The translations under genes were made by a program, and so were the position numbers. DNA of 64,000 nucleotides, taken from the NCBI GenBank assembly GCA_026929865.2, contig CM049403.1, forward strand, positions 1,218,001 through 1,282,000. Direction: 5' to 3'. The notes beneath the pieces were generated by a model. That model had not been told where the DNA came from, did not search any database, and saw nothing but the letters and a program-made list of their open reading frames with translations. The DNA comes from Hyperoplus lanceolatus. Taxonomy: Eukaryota; Chordata; Actinopteri; Uranoscopiformes; Ammodytidae. Of the stretch, positions 34,801 through 47,729 are shown one piece after another (position 1 is the first letter of the stretch; each line of letters starts with the position of its first letter).

Positions 34801-37800
34801 TCCAGATCCATCATAAAATGCAGCCTTGTTTCTGACAGATAGTCCTAGGTCAAGGTCCTTCACGTCCTCATAATCAACAGCCTGTGAAATGGAACACACA
34901 ATGAATGAATATTATCATTATAACAGCAACAGGTATTAACAATTGTCAAAACAGGGTTACTAAATTGGTTAAAATGAGTACTGAAATGCGGATGTTGTAA
35001 TTGTGTAGAACTGTAATGTAAAGGCAGGGCTGTACAGTGCGACAGTTTTGATCGCATTTGCTACTGAAATTGATCACGTGCGATGATGAATACAAATCCA
35101 TTCGCACTCGTGCGACAGGTTGATAATGAGGAGAGGCTGTCTTGAAACACAGAGGAGAGATGCACAACACTGCTTAGAGTGCTCTACATTAACACTCCAA
35201 ATGCAGGTAAATGAGTCTTAGGCAAGTAAGTTATTGAGTCCACCCTCCACTTTGGCTGGTGAAAGATGTGTGTCCTCGGGATCTGTGCTCGTGCAGCGAC
35301 TCTAGGTATAAAAACATCATCAACGGTAATAATCGGAAGGAGACGGCACATTACCGCAGTTAAGTTAGCGTGTGTACAAACAGAACATTTCCTGTGCGCC
35401 TTCACATTAAAAGCCTGGTACTAGCCAAACATGAGTTGACTTTTATTTTGAAGGCGGTAAGAACAGGAAGTTAGCGCTTTTTTCTAGCTTGAAAGGCAAC
35501 TCCTTCAGGAGCAGCGAGCACTCAACAGTAGCCTAGTCTATTTAAACAAAGTTTTAAATAAGCCACTGAAAAGCTACTCCCAACACATTCACAACAACCT
35601 ATTTAATTTATCCTAAATTGTACCAATATGTATACTTATTTATTTAATAGGCTATGTTTAATGTTTTAAAGTTTGGTTTTAATTAACAGAAGGACATTAT
35701 AATAATAATTCTGAATCAGCAAAAAATTGCAATTGGCAGGTTAGATTATTTTGTCTAAATTGCAATCAGTGCACCCCTATTCATTCTTCCATAATTATTA
35801 CTGCACACACTAGGATATAATATTAATTGAGAATCTCAAATGAGACCAAGATAACATGCTCAAAGGTAATTAGAGCGAAATGCAAGGGTTAAGGTTATGC
35901 AAGTTTTCGATCATACTTTGTGTGCTACCAAATTTATTTTTGTGCTACTGAATTTTTTTGCTTGCTAGCACCAGTGCTACCACCTAAAAAAAATAAGCGT
36001 ACAGCCCTGTAATGTTCCATGGCTAAGTAATTCTCACTCTTCCTACACATAAAAAAAGTGATGTTGATGCCTATACCTCAGGACTGATCTAAATGTAATT
36101 CCCTGGTGGGGAATAAGTTAGAACTGATATGGGAGGTGGACAAACATGAAACCAGCACTGTTCCTATTGTATTGGGAGTTGGATGAGTTAAAGGCTCATG
36201 GGTCGGTCTGTCTGTCTGTCCATCCGTCTGTCTGTATGTACGGCAGGCTGGGGCAGTTCTAATTCTGTCCAGTACAACCAGAGTGAGTTTTGTCCAAATA
36301 CTCAGGAAGTCAAGTGCTCAGTAGAAGCAAAGTGTCCACACCGGAACTCTGTATTGTTATGAAGGTAAACCTGAGCCCAAAGTTCTTTATGTACTGCTTT
36401 ATGTTTGTTCCAACCCTAACCTATTTATACATGTTTGGTAATGACCAAAAGAATGGTTTCACCTCACAGAAAATAAGTATAAATTAGTAAAGTAGGGAAA
36501 CACTGCAAATTTCCATTGAAACGACTCAGCTGAGGTAGTTCCAGCATCTGAAGTCTTGCTTAGCCCACAGCCACACCTTTTTGTGAAATACTATTTCTGT
36601 TTTGGAGAGATTTCTATACCTACATCGTTAATTATGTGCTTTATCCCCCTTTTTGTGTGCAGCATTTTCAACACCAAATTCCTCCATCAAAAGACGAGGA
36701 GACCAACACTGACAATTCTTCTCAAATCAAAGGGCAGAAACACTGCTGTATTGCTGTCAGCAGTACCTTGTCAAGCATTAGGATGCCCTCATTGGTTATT
36801 GGGTCAGTTTTAATGCTGAAGTATCCAGCTTCATTGCCTTTCACAATGTCATACACAGCTTCCCAGTTTTCTGTGTTCTTTACGTCCAGGTCCTCTGCTT
36901 TGATTCTCATCACCTCCACACCCTGTGTGTTCTCCTCAATGCTGCCTTCATACTGCAAGTCAAACACAGAATCAGATCAAAGTAACAAGGTTCATTTCTT
37001 CAACATGTAATATTGTGAGAGTTGTATGATAGTGCGAGAAAGAAAACTACCTCCTCTCTTTCCAGAGTGGGAAGGTTGTCATTGACATCCCTGACATTAA
37101 TAGTGACAGTGCTTGTTGCACTGTGTCCGCCTGGTTTGCCATTTAAGTCTTGAGCTTGCACTGTCAGAATGTACTGATCTGCCGCCTGAAATTAGAAGAA
37201 AGAGACTGTATCACACATTGAGAATAAACTCAAGCTGAACGTCGACAAGACCAAGGAGCTTATAGTGGACTTCAGCAGGAAACAGCAGAGGAGCTTCCAA
37301 CCTCTCAGCATAAACAGAGCCCTGTTGGAGAGGGTGGATAGCTTTAAATACCTCAGTGTTCACATCACACAGGACCTGTCATGGTCCTGTCATACCAACA
37401 CTGTTGTGAAGAAAGCCCGTCAGCGTCTCTACTATCTCAGACGACTAAGAGACTTTAAACTCCCACTCAGTGTGCTCAGGAACTTCTACACCTGCACCAT
37501 AGAACCTATAACCTATACCATAACCCTAACCACCATAGAGAGCATCCTGAGCGGGAGTATCACCACCTGGATGGGGAGCGCCACCAAGCAGGATCAGTTG
37601 GCTCTGAGGAGGGTGGTCCGCTCATCTGAGAGAACCATCAGGACCAGCCTCCCCAATCTGCAGGATATTCACATCAAACCATGCAGAAAAAGAGCCATAA
37701 ATATCACTAGTGAAGTCAGCCACCTCAACAACAGTCTGTTTACCCTGCTGCCTTCAGGGAGACGCTACCGTCTGCTGAGGGCCAACACAGAGAGGATGAG

Positions 37801-40800
37801 GAGGAGTTTCTTTCCCCAGGCCATCAGACTGTTAAACCAGACTGACAATGTCACTTAGCCGACCACCCAGTGACCATCCAATCATTATTATAATCTTGCA
37901 CTTTATGTATGTAGTTGAATTACAGCGGGACTGGTACATAAGAATTTCACTACGCATTGCCCTGTGCAATTGTGTATGTGACAAATAATAGAAACTAAAC
38001 AAAACATTGCTGTGATATAGGACCTATGTAAAATGTGTGAATTATAAGAGGTGCAATATAACTAAACCATATAACCATTGCTGTATGGTAGCACCCTATT
38101 TTACTGTAATTTATTAGAAATTATATGATTTATTCACAATGAACAATGGTGTTGTACTTAGAGAAGAAGTTGACATCCAAGGCAAGTTTTTGTTGTTAGA
38201 GCTCAAAAGGTAATGTAACATAATCCCCTGAACTAACTGCAAATGAATCAAGAACATGACCACCAGGTGATGAATAGTGTGTAGCCTATTTAAAGAAAAA
38301 AGCATGTAACCATATATTTTGAAGGTTGCAAAGCCTGTATCCCTAGAAAATGTCTCAGTCAAGGTGGTCACTGCCCAGGGCCATGGGAGGCGCGGCGCTG
38401 TGCGTGAAAATTTGGGCGGTATTTTGCTCAATGATGCCAATGCACAGTAAAGAAATAAACAACTGCTTATTTGAATACAAAAATACAACAGACCTTACAG
38501 TTGTGCAATTTTGTTTGCTATGTGCAGGTACAAATTTTGTGCAAACATGCAGACAGTACAAAGCACAATTAAAGAAAACTTCTACTGTTTTGGTGCAATA
38601 CCATGCAGACATAATAAATACAAATAATGGACCATACACTTAACATGTGTATGCACATCAAAGTGCAAATTCAACTTTTTAAAGTTCCTTTTTGGAAGAG
38701 GGGGCTGTTGTGTGATTATTGTGGACAATAGGCCTACTGTGATGTGATAGCCTATAATTCATTATGGTTATATTAGCCTACTTGCTTGATTTCTTTTTAA
38801 CCCATTGATGACGGCTGCTGCGCGACGCCACATTGTATCTCCTGCCTGATGCTGCATTGCGCAGCATTGTTACTTTTTCTAATTTTCATGGAGGGCGCAG
38901 CATAGAATGTACCGTCATTGGATCAAATACACATGAGGTGGGTGTTGTTGATTTTTTAAGACCACCCAAAAGTTGTGTGGTTTGCCAAAAATCACGTAAA
39001 TAAAAAAATTAAAAAATTAACAAATAAAAAATAACAATAAAAAAAATACGCCGGCTGTGACGGCGATAGTGTATTACAGAACAGTTTGTGGCGTTCGGAG
39101 CGCAGAATCTAGGTCTACTATAGGCTACTAAAGAAAATCACTCAACACATTGCATCTATTTATTAACAATATTTATGAATTTAGGCTATATTTTGCTGCT
39201 CCAACTCAAATTCAGCCCAGCCAGGCGATAGTTAAGTTTCGTTTTCATCTCCGTGGTATACAGCCGTTTGGACCAGCTGATCGGCTCCCAACAGCGGGAG
39301 TCAGTCAGCATTCCAGTTGTACTGGGAAGTTGGATTTATTATGCCAGTGAAAGCTATAAAATAAAGCTATCTCCTCCTTCCTATATCTGTCTATCTTTAT
39401 CCCTCCACTGCACACTCAGTCACTACTATCCATGCTAAAAGGAAGCAGGATTATAACCTCATTTAGCACATTATTTTTAAATATTTTATATTATTTATTA
39501 TTATTTTTTCTCCCCCATCTAATTTTGACGATTTTTAGAAAAATGTGTTGGTTTGTAAGTGCTAAGGGAGCATGTTTAAATAAAACCTGTGAACCTTCAC
39601 TTTTAAATGTATTTTATTTCATGTTTCTATGTGCTACACAGGCTTAGATATTAAGGTTTTGGTAGACTTGACAATTCATACTATTTTTTCAGAAAACCCT
39701 CAGGCATTAAGGACATGCATCCTAGATTGCCATAGTCATAATGGGTTAAATACAGAGGTAATTGGTCGTTTTGGAACATGTATTTCCCAATTTAAAACAT
39801 AAAAATAAAGCAGCATCCTTTGCACTGATGATATTGTTTGCTGTGACATGTAATTTATCATCATCAGAGGAAAAATTTGACTGTTTCATAAATATTAAAA
39901 ATGTCCTTAAAGTACCTTTAATGTGAACTGTTAATGCATTAACCAACAGTTAAATGTACCCTAATTGTAAAGTGTTTCCAAAGTTTTCAGTCCTCTGGAA
40001 TCGACAAGATCCCTGTGAATGTGTTAGTGAACCTCATACTGTACCTCTCTGTCAAGGGCAGAATTTTTGACAGTGATGGTCCCATCATTGCTAATGGAGA
40101 ACATGTCATGGGGTGGATTCTGATCTACGATGGTGTAGGCGATTTGAGAGTTTTCATTGCCTGCTTCGTCAGCATCAGTTGCAGTTATTTTCATAACTGA
40201 AGTCCCTATAAAGAACAGCATTAAATAAAATCGTCAAACTCAAATGTGCCCTGTACAGTTTTGTTTGTTAAAGGAATAGTTCAACATTTCAAATGTTAAG
40301 CTTTTTTTCTCACCGGTTGGCTCAAGAAAAGGTGACAGAAACCGTTCCTGTAACTGTGTGTGAATTTTTTATATAAAAATAGGCAATGTGGTAATTAAAC
40401 AAGCACCAACAAGCACATAGGACTGTTTAATCATTTTGTAAAGTTTATCTGTTGACTGTTTAATCATTTTGTAAAGTTTATCTGTTGACTTGCTTCCCTT
40501 GCAACCTTTGCCCACTTCTATATCAAAAATGCACACACAGATACAGGAACGGTTTCTGGCGCCTTTTCTTGAGCCGGAGAGTAAGGCAAAAAAATAAAAA
40601 TTCAAATTGTTCAGCTATTCATTTAAACATTTCTTTACAGCCAGTATCTTTACCTAAACACATTACGTGTATCCTTGTGGTCTGACAAATGTGTTTTGTC
40701 ATTGCCTTAGTCTGCATTGATAAAGCACAAAATGGCATCACAGAACAGAGGTTGTGATCTACTAGCTGATGGCATCAGCATTTCCAAACATGATTCAGAA

Positions 40801-43800
40801 TCAATGGAACATTTGCAACTGTGTAGCTGGTAACATGCTGCATGGGACAAAGGAAACTAAATACAAAATTGTCTGCGGGTGAGGTAATGAACAATCCTAA
40901 TAACCATAACCTGCTTTGCAAATGTTTAAGGAAGAATTCAATTCACTCAACATGTTTGTTAGAGCTCAAGGATACCATGTTTTTGGTAACACTGAATGTA
41001 AGCATAAGATATGTAACAAAAAGAAAAGCTTGCAGATACAAATTTAAAGGTTATGCCTTATTTGTCCTTTTTTTATTATTTATTGAAGTTTTCATTAACT
41101 GTGCCATCACAAACAGGATAGACATTGGTCAGAGATGTACACTAGAGCAGAAACACTAACCTACACCACTGAGCTCATACACCTCCCCAGGCTTGATGAC
41201 TCCAAACACTGGAGCGTTGTCGTTCTGATCTTTAACCTTGAATTGTATTGGAATTTTTTCCTCTGCATGACTGCCATCCTTGTATCTAGCAACACCTGAC
41301 AGCTGGAACAGAACATACAAATGTTTTTATCATCACTCTTAGTAAATACATTTATAAACATTTACAGTTTGTGTATATTATAGGGCTGCAACAACGAATC
41401 GATAAAATCGATTACTAAAAGCGTTGGCAACGAATTTGGTCATCGATTCGTTGAGTCGCGCGATTAATAAGTCACTTGCAGGCGCGGCACTGTTTACATC
41501 CAGCCGCCGACAGGTTCATGCACGCCCACAGCGAGCCTTCCGCACGTGAAGGCTCGCTTCACGTGCGGGAAAGCTATAGTGTGAGCGGCCACAGCTTGTA
41601 TTTTGGTCATTTCTAACACTGGACTGTAGGCCTATAAAAAAGTGTTGTACCTTTGCTTTCTTTGGGTTAAAAAAACTCCTTCAACTCAGTATCCGTCTAG
41701 TCCAAAAAAACTGTCAGCTGCTGCAGACGGTGTGCAATAGGGCTGGGCGATATGACGATATCATATCGTGGACGATATGAAAGTGTCTACCGGGAGAGAT
41801 TTGGCCATACTGTTTATATCGCGGAGAAAAAAAGTTCATGTGGCGGGAGGATATATGGAGTGGGAGGCAGCTGTCCCTCCGAGTCCCTATAGTTACACTG
41901 CAGTTACACCGCCACGCCACACGGAGGCTATGCAGCAGAGTTCTGGGCTGCAATACAGCTTCTCTACCCGCAACAGAAGAAGCCTCATCTGTTGCTCTAG
42001 CTGTCTAGGGCCGTGTCCGAACTGCCATACTAGCGTCCTACATCCTACATACTCACCATCTATATACTGCATACTCTCTACTCAAAGATCGATTGTGTAT
42101 GCGAGCTGCGTCGAAACGTTCTCAGTTGAAGTATACTCAAGCAATGAAGAATTTCTTCTTCTTCTTATAAGATTCAGGCAGTTTAGACACTGTTAAGCTT
42201 ATAACCGCCCTCTACAGGTTAGATATTGAACTAGATTTTTACAGTCCTGTGTTCATCATCTGTGTTTTAGACCTCTTGTTTTATAATAATTATATTTTGA
42301 GGCGGAGGATCCATCCGACGCTCTCTGTCCGGCTCATCAGCACTCAGCTGTCTGTGAGTTGAGCTGGACGAGCCGCGGTGTGTGGAACAGCGATCTGTTC
42401 TGATCTCTCTCCACTATCAGACTCACTTCACTCATTTCACCTAGTAACTCTAATGTTGTTAGGTATTTATCTTCATCTCTTAGTGACTCTAATGTTGTGA
42501 GGTATTTATCTTCATCTCTTATCTATTGTAAGAGTTTATGAATGACTGCACGTACGTCTGTCAGATCGCGGAACCCCAAACAATGTTGTTGCCTAGCAAC
42601 TTGCTCGAAAATATTTCATTTTCCTGGGCGGGTAGAATTGACCCAGTGCATTGTGGGGCGGTTGAGTAGGAAAAGTATACAATCGATTCATACCCAAAAT
42701 CTTCCCGGAAGTTAGTACTCATCCGGGAATTTCTCACATACCCAAACTCGCATACCCAACCGTCACATACTCAAATTGAAGTCAAAATGAGTATGAGTAG
42801 GACGTTAGTATGGCAGTTCGGACACGGCCTAGCTCATGGTCTAGCTTCGGTGCGCCGTCACTAAAGTTAACAAACCAACTCCGTGTCACGGTGGCAGAGC
42901 AGCTTTTAACGGTCAAAAATGTCATTGGGCAAAGGAAACTTGCTTGCTGCTTCAGCGTGCTGTTGCCGTGACGCAGAGTTGGCTTGTTTTAAGCCGCAAA
43001 CTACATGGGTTAGCTCTCGTGAGCTAGCTGGCTAATAATGACATCTTTAGCCTACTCGGGGCTTCACCCCCGTGCTGTTATTGTTGGAGACAGCCAGCAA
43101 GGCTGGTTTTATGTAACTTTAAAACATGTCAAACTTGAAAATATTATTTGTGTTGAATCTGGAGTTAAAGTATTACCAGACATTTGCTCATTAGTTAATT
43201 TTGACAGCTTTTTTAAATGAAGATGAGCAAATACTGCAGGAAAATTCAAGTCTTTCATTATTTTGATATAGGCTACTATCAATTGGAAAATGTAGGCTCT
43301 TTGGTTGATGCTGTCATTTTTATTTTGCACTGACTGACTAAAGCCAGACTGGTGTGGTATTTTGCACCAGTTTTTCTTTTCTATGGAAATTTAAGTTCCA
43401 AGCAAAAATGAAAATAATCTAATGTGATTAAAGTTCAGTACGGTTATTGTAATCCATTGAATTTAAAGGAAAAATACTATATCGTGATATATATCCATAT
43501 CGTGATATAAAATTACCTATATCGTGATATAACATTTGGTCCATATCGCCCAGCCCTAGTGTGCAGACGTGCTCGGAGAGTCGGCATCGGCGCATCAATA
43601 GTCAACAAAGCAGCGGCAGTAATCACACAACCGAACGGTGTAGAAAGTCCCGTCAGTTAAAAATAGTAATCCAGTTTTTAGATCCATGTTAAAATCGGAA
43701 GGATATAGAGCTAGTTAGCTTAAAAAAAGTAGCAAACATGTCAACTGTGATGGGTTCAGGCCGGCTCAGTAATATGATTGATGTGTTCAAATGTAACACA

Positions 43801-46800
43801 CAAAAAAAAGAAATTTGAGATTTTGGCGAAACTTGTTTTCCCAGCAATATAAAATAGATAGTAAAGATGGAATTATGACCTGTTTAATGTCCTATCTTGA
43901 GCTATGATCATATCAGCAATTAAAGCAATAATACAAGTTCTATTTCAACAAAATAATAGAAAATTATCAATTGTGATATCAATAAAAACTTGGATCGTTA
44001 AGGAGTCTTGAAAATGGTATCAATATCAATACAAATTAACGATCTCCTGTCATCTGAGAGAAATTAAGATGATTTAATTTTTCCAACCGTTAGTATTTAC
44101 CGGTTAAAAATATTATCGGTTGACTGGTTTACCATGGACATCCCTTATATACTGTATAAATGTTTATCATACATTGTATTTTTTTTGTGTTATCCCAGTT
44201 AAGTTTATTATTAATTTTTTATCATTTAATATTAGTTTTAATAGTTCCGGGACATTGGAGCAATAACCTGGTGTTTTGATACTTCAGTCTGCACTGTGAA
44301 TTTGAAGTGATGTTCAGTTTTTGAATAAAGATGCGGCATTTACAAATGTTTCTTTTTTTTTATCCGATTCATCAATTTATCGAAAAAATAATCAACCGAT
44401 TCATCGATTATTGAAATAATCGTTAGTTGCAGCCCTAGTATTATGTGTAGCACATCACTGCCCAATGAATCAATATCAAATGTGAAAATAAAAAGCATAA
44501 AGACCAAGAGAATAGAACAGAACATTTATCACTCACATTGTACATATGGATGAACTCCCTGTCAAGCACTTTGGTCACACGAATTAGTCCACTGCTAGGG
44601 TTGACAACGAACACATTGAAGGGATCCTTGGTTGCACCAACTCCTTCTAGAGAATAGACAATATTCCCTTTGCCATCGTCATTATCTGAATGAATCTGAA
44701 ACACAGAGAAGAAGTGGCTAAGTCACAGTGGTTTCAGTGCACAGAACAATACATACCATTTGCAACAGAAACAAAACAAGAACAGCAAGTTGCATGTGTT
44801 TGGGATGTACAGTATATGCAAAACTAAGCATACTGTGTGTACATAGGGGTGATGTCTTGACCATTGGCTATGATTGATATAACAGTCATTTAAATCAAAG
44901 TTATTATGGTCGATGCATTCTCATGTAAGCATTTCATCAATTCAGAGACATATTAACATATTTCGGAACAGGAGTGGTGTGCTCAATAGCCAGACCTTGA
45001 CATGCATTCAACAAACAGATAGTGGAGCTCTTGAAAAAAAGAGTTGAAATCTTAGGCAATTTCGACATACAGTGTAGAATGTAGAGTTTTTATAAAAAAC
45101 CTTACATACCTTACTTACATGACTTGTTCATGCCAATTTTAAAGAATTGTTTGTTACCATAGTCTGATCCTTTTCTAAATTGTTTCACGTTATGTCTAAT
45201 ATATATAAAGATAACCCTATCCCAAAATTGCATAACATCATTCATTTCTACCTGGATATACTGTTGCATCCAGTTTGAAAATCATAAAAGTCTCTCAGGA
45301 GTATGTAAAAGATACCCATCTCTAATACAAGGTGTAACCCCTTCCAAACCTTCAATTCTTGAAATGAACCATTATTTATGCAAACAGTCCTTTTAAATTA
45401 TGGAATTTAGAAAGTCTTGATAGCTTTTTTTATTCTGTATTTTTTAGATAGTTCATACCTTAGGTGTCTTTATGTGTGTCCCAATATATAAAATAGACTG
45501 GAAAACAAAATGCTATGCCTCAAATGTGCTGTTACAATTACGAAATATTTCTCCAATTTAACGTCCAATCAGTTTTAAAAATCGATCAATGTGTCAATGC
45601 CATAGGAGTGATGATAACATTACGTACCAACTCTATCTGCTGAGGGATAACATAGAACTACTTTTTCCTTTATGGGCATCAGGTAAAACGCTTTTTTTTC
45701 TGGCTGCGGAGTCAGCTGTGATTCAAAGACAAAGTAAGTGATTGGCATTCAAGAGCACTGAAGACAAAGAGCAGTGACTCACCTTAGCAACAGATTCATC
45801 TCGAGTGTAGTCTACATTTTCAGTCAGTGGCTTCCTTGGGGGAATCCAGTTGGCCTTCACCACAGCAACACACTGTAGAGTGATACAACAGCAAATGTTC
45901 TCACGTCACAATTAACCCTTAATTGTCAGAGAGACGGTGTAACACAAGTGGGCATATCCAATAGAGCAGCATGAGATACAATTGTTTAAATAGATAAACA
46001 ATGTGATTACAGGGATTATAGTGGTATCCCATAATCCTTTACGGCGGCAAGATTTAAAGCAACAGGCCACCGCCGGAGTTTACCGACTCTTCACGAATAC
46101 GAACGAGAGGTAAAACATAAGAGAGAAGAGGAGAAGAGAAGAGAGGAAGATTTAACTCGGCTAAAACTAAATACCCCCTCCCCTCCCCCATTAAGATAAT
46201 AAAGAACTCATAAAAGACCAACATCATAATAGTTATTTTCGTAGCACATAATTTACACCATAAGAAAATAAAATACCAACTTCACATTTAATGAAGTTAC
46301 TGGGGGCAGTTCATTACAACATCAACATAAGTGTAGCCTCTTTTTATTCCACATGTGAATTGGGATATATGGGAGTGATTCTCACTCTGTTGGCGACAAC
46401 CTGATTAAAATCAATATGAAAAGAACGCATGGATCAAACGAGCGCTTGTTGTAGTCAATTTTCGGAGAATAGTGTAGTTTCACGCTAGTGACTCACGTCA
46501 GCAATACTCGCCGTCGCGCAATGACGTCGGTTAGGAAAAGTGGAGTCGAATTCATTTGAAACAGTGCTGTCTTTTCCTATGTTCGATAGGAAACACCTTG
46601 CATATCTCCTTAACCCCGATGACGTTTAGGGGTTAAGGTAGGCTATAGGAAAGGAGGTTCATAGGTTAGGAGATTGGACTATCCGGATAGGCCCCGATGT
46701 GCATAGGCTATAGCCGTACGTTCGCTCTGTTGATGGAAAGCAGCTTCTGCTTTTTTTGCGCCCATTAATGTTTGTAGCCTATTGCCCCCTTTCTTCTTTC

Positions 46801-47662
46801 TAAAAAGCTGTTAATGTAAATGCTTTTCTTATGTGCGGCGCGCTGTATAATATTAAGATAACGTCCTGTCATCAGACACACAGCCTACCGGATGGATTTA
46901 ACACATGGGTCGCTCCGTCCAGTTATCCAACTTGAGCTCTTTGTATGGGCAGAGATCGTTATTTAAAGTGTTTCTTCATAAAGTTTCTTGTTAAACGTTA
47001 GCATAGGCTACTGTTTCCTTATCACCGGAGCGCCGAGTCCAGCTGAGTGTTGTTTTGGGTTTGTCTCCATCGCCATGCGTAACTGACGGGAGGAAAAAGG
47101 AAGAGAAAAAGAAAAAAACCTGCCGACGAACAAGAGTAAACACAGCGGGCCTTTAGCGGCCAAGAAAACCTTTTTTGCTTTGTGCTCTCACCTTTTTACC
47201 TCTCTCCCTCTTTTATTAGCCCACACCTACAGGCCTACACACACGTGCATTCTCACACACATAGCCTAATGTTCAAGTCCAAGTGATGGGCAATAGCCTT
47301 ATAACCGACAATTTCTGGTGCCGACCAGCGAGGCACGTTTAACCGACTAGTCCTGTTCTAGCAGTAGACCTAATATAAGCCATAGTAGGTCTACTGCGGC
47401 GTTTTTATCTATTTTTACAGCCCACATACTGGCTATTTCAGAACCAGGCGCTGTCTACTAAGCCTACCTGCCGCCAGACTGATAGGCTATAGGCCTACGT
47501 GAAATAGGCCTAAATGTTTTAAAGTAGCCTGTGTCTTTCATAGCCTACTCACACAACACTCATTAAAAAAGCATAATGTTACACCTTTCCTCACAGCAGC
47601 ACCCACACGCTATAGGCCTACTGGATACTCTCTCTGTCACTCCGCTCGCCCTTTTCGCTCGA

Positions 47663-47729
<67 letters not shown>

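Larger units (their letters stand above)
41381..44437. mobile_element. Outer hAT-like element in dsg2 intron 3
   Basis: The ends TAGGGCTGCAACAACGA and TAGTTGCAGCCCTA carry subterminal ATCGATT words. The flanks (GTATATTA, GTATTATG) are only approximate duplicates. No transposase frame. It contains two nested elements. Confidence 0.8.

Noticed and set aside
34584-34835. Plus-strand open frames rich in Pro/Leu
   Set aside because: They are the antisense of the Gly-rich part of dsg2 exon 8; open only because of the repeat.
41373-44445. 8-bp target duplication for the outer hAT of intron 3
   Set aside because: Flanks GTATATTA and GTATTATG agree only with an indel, so no duplication is claimed.
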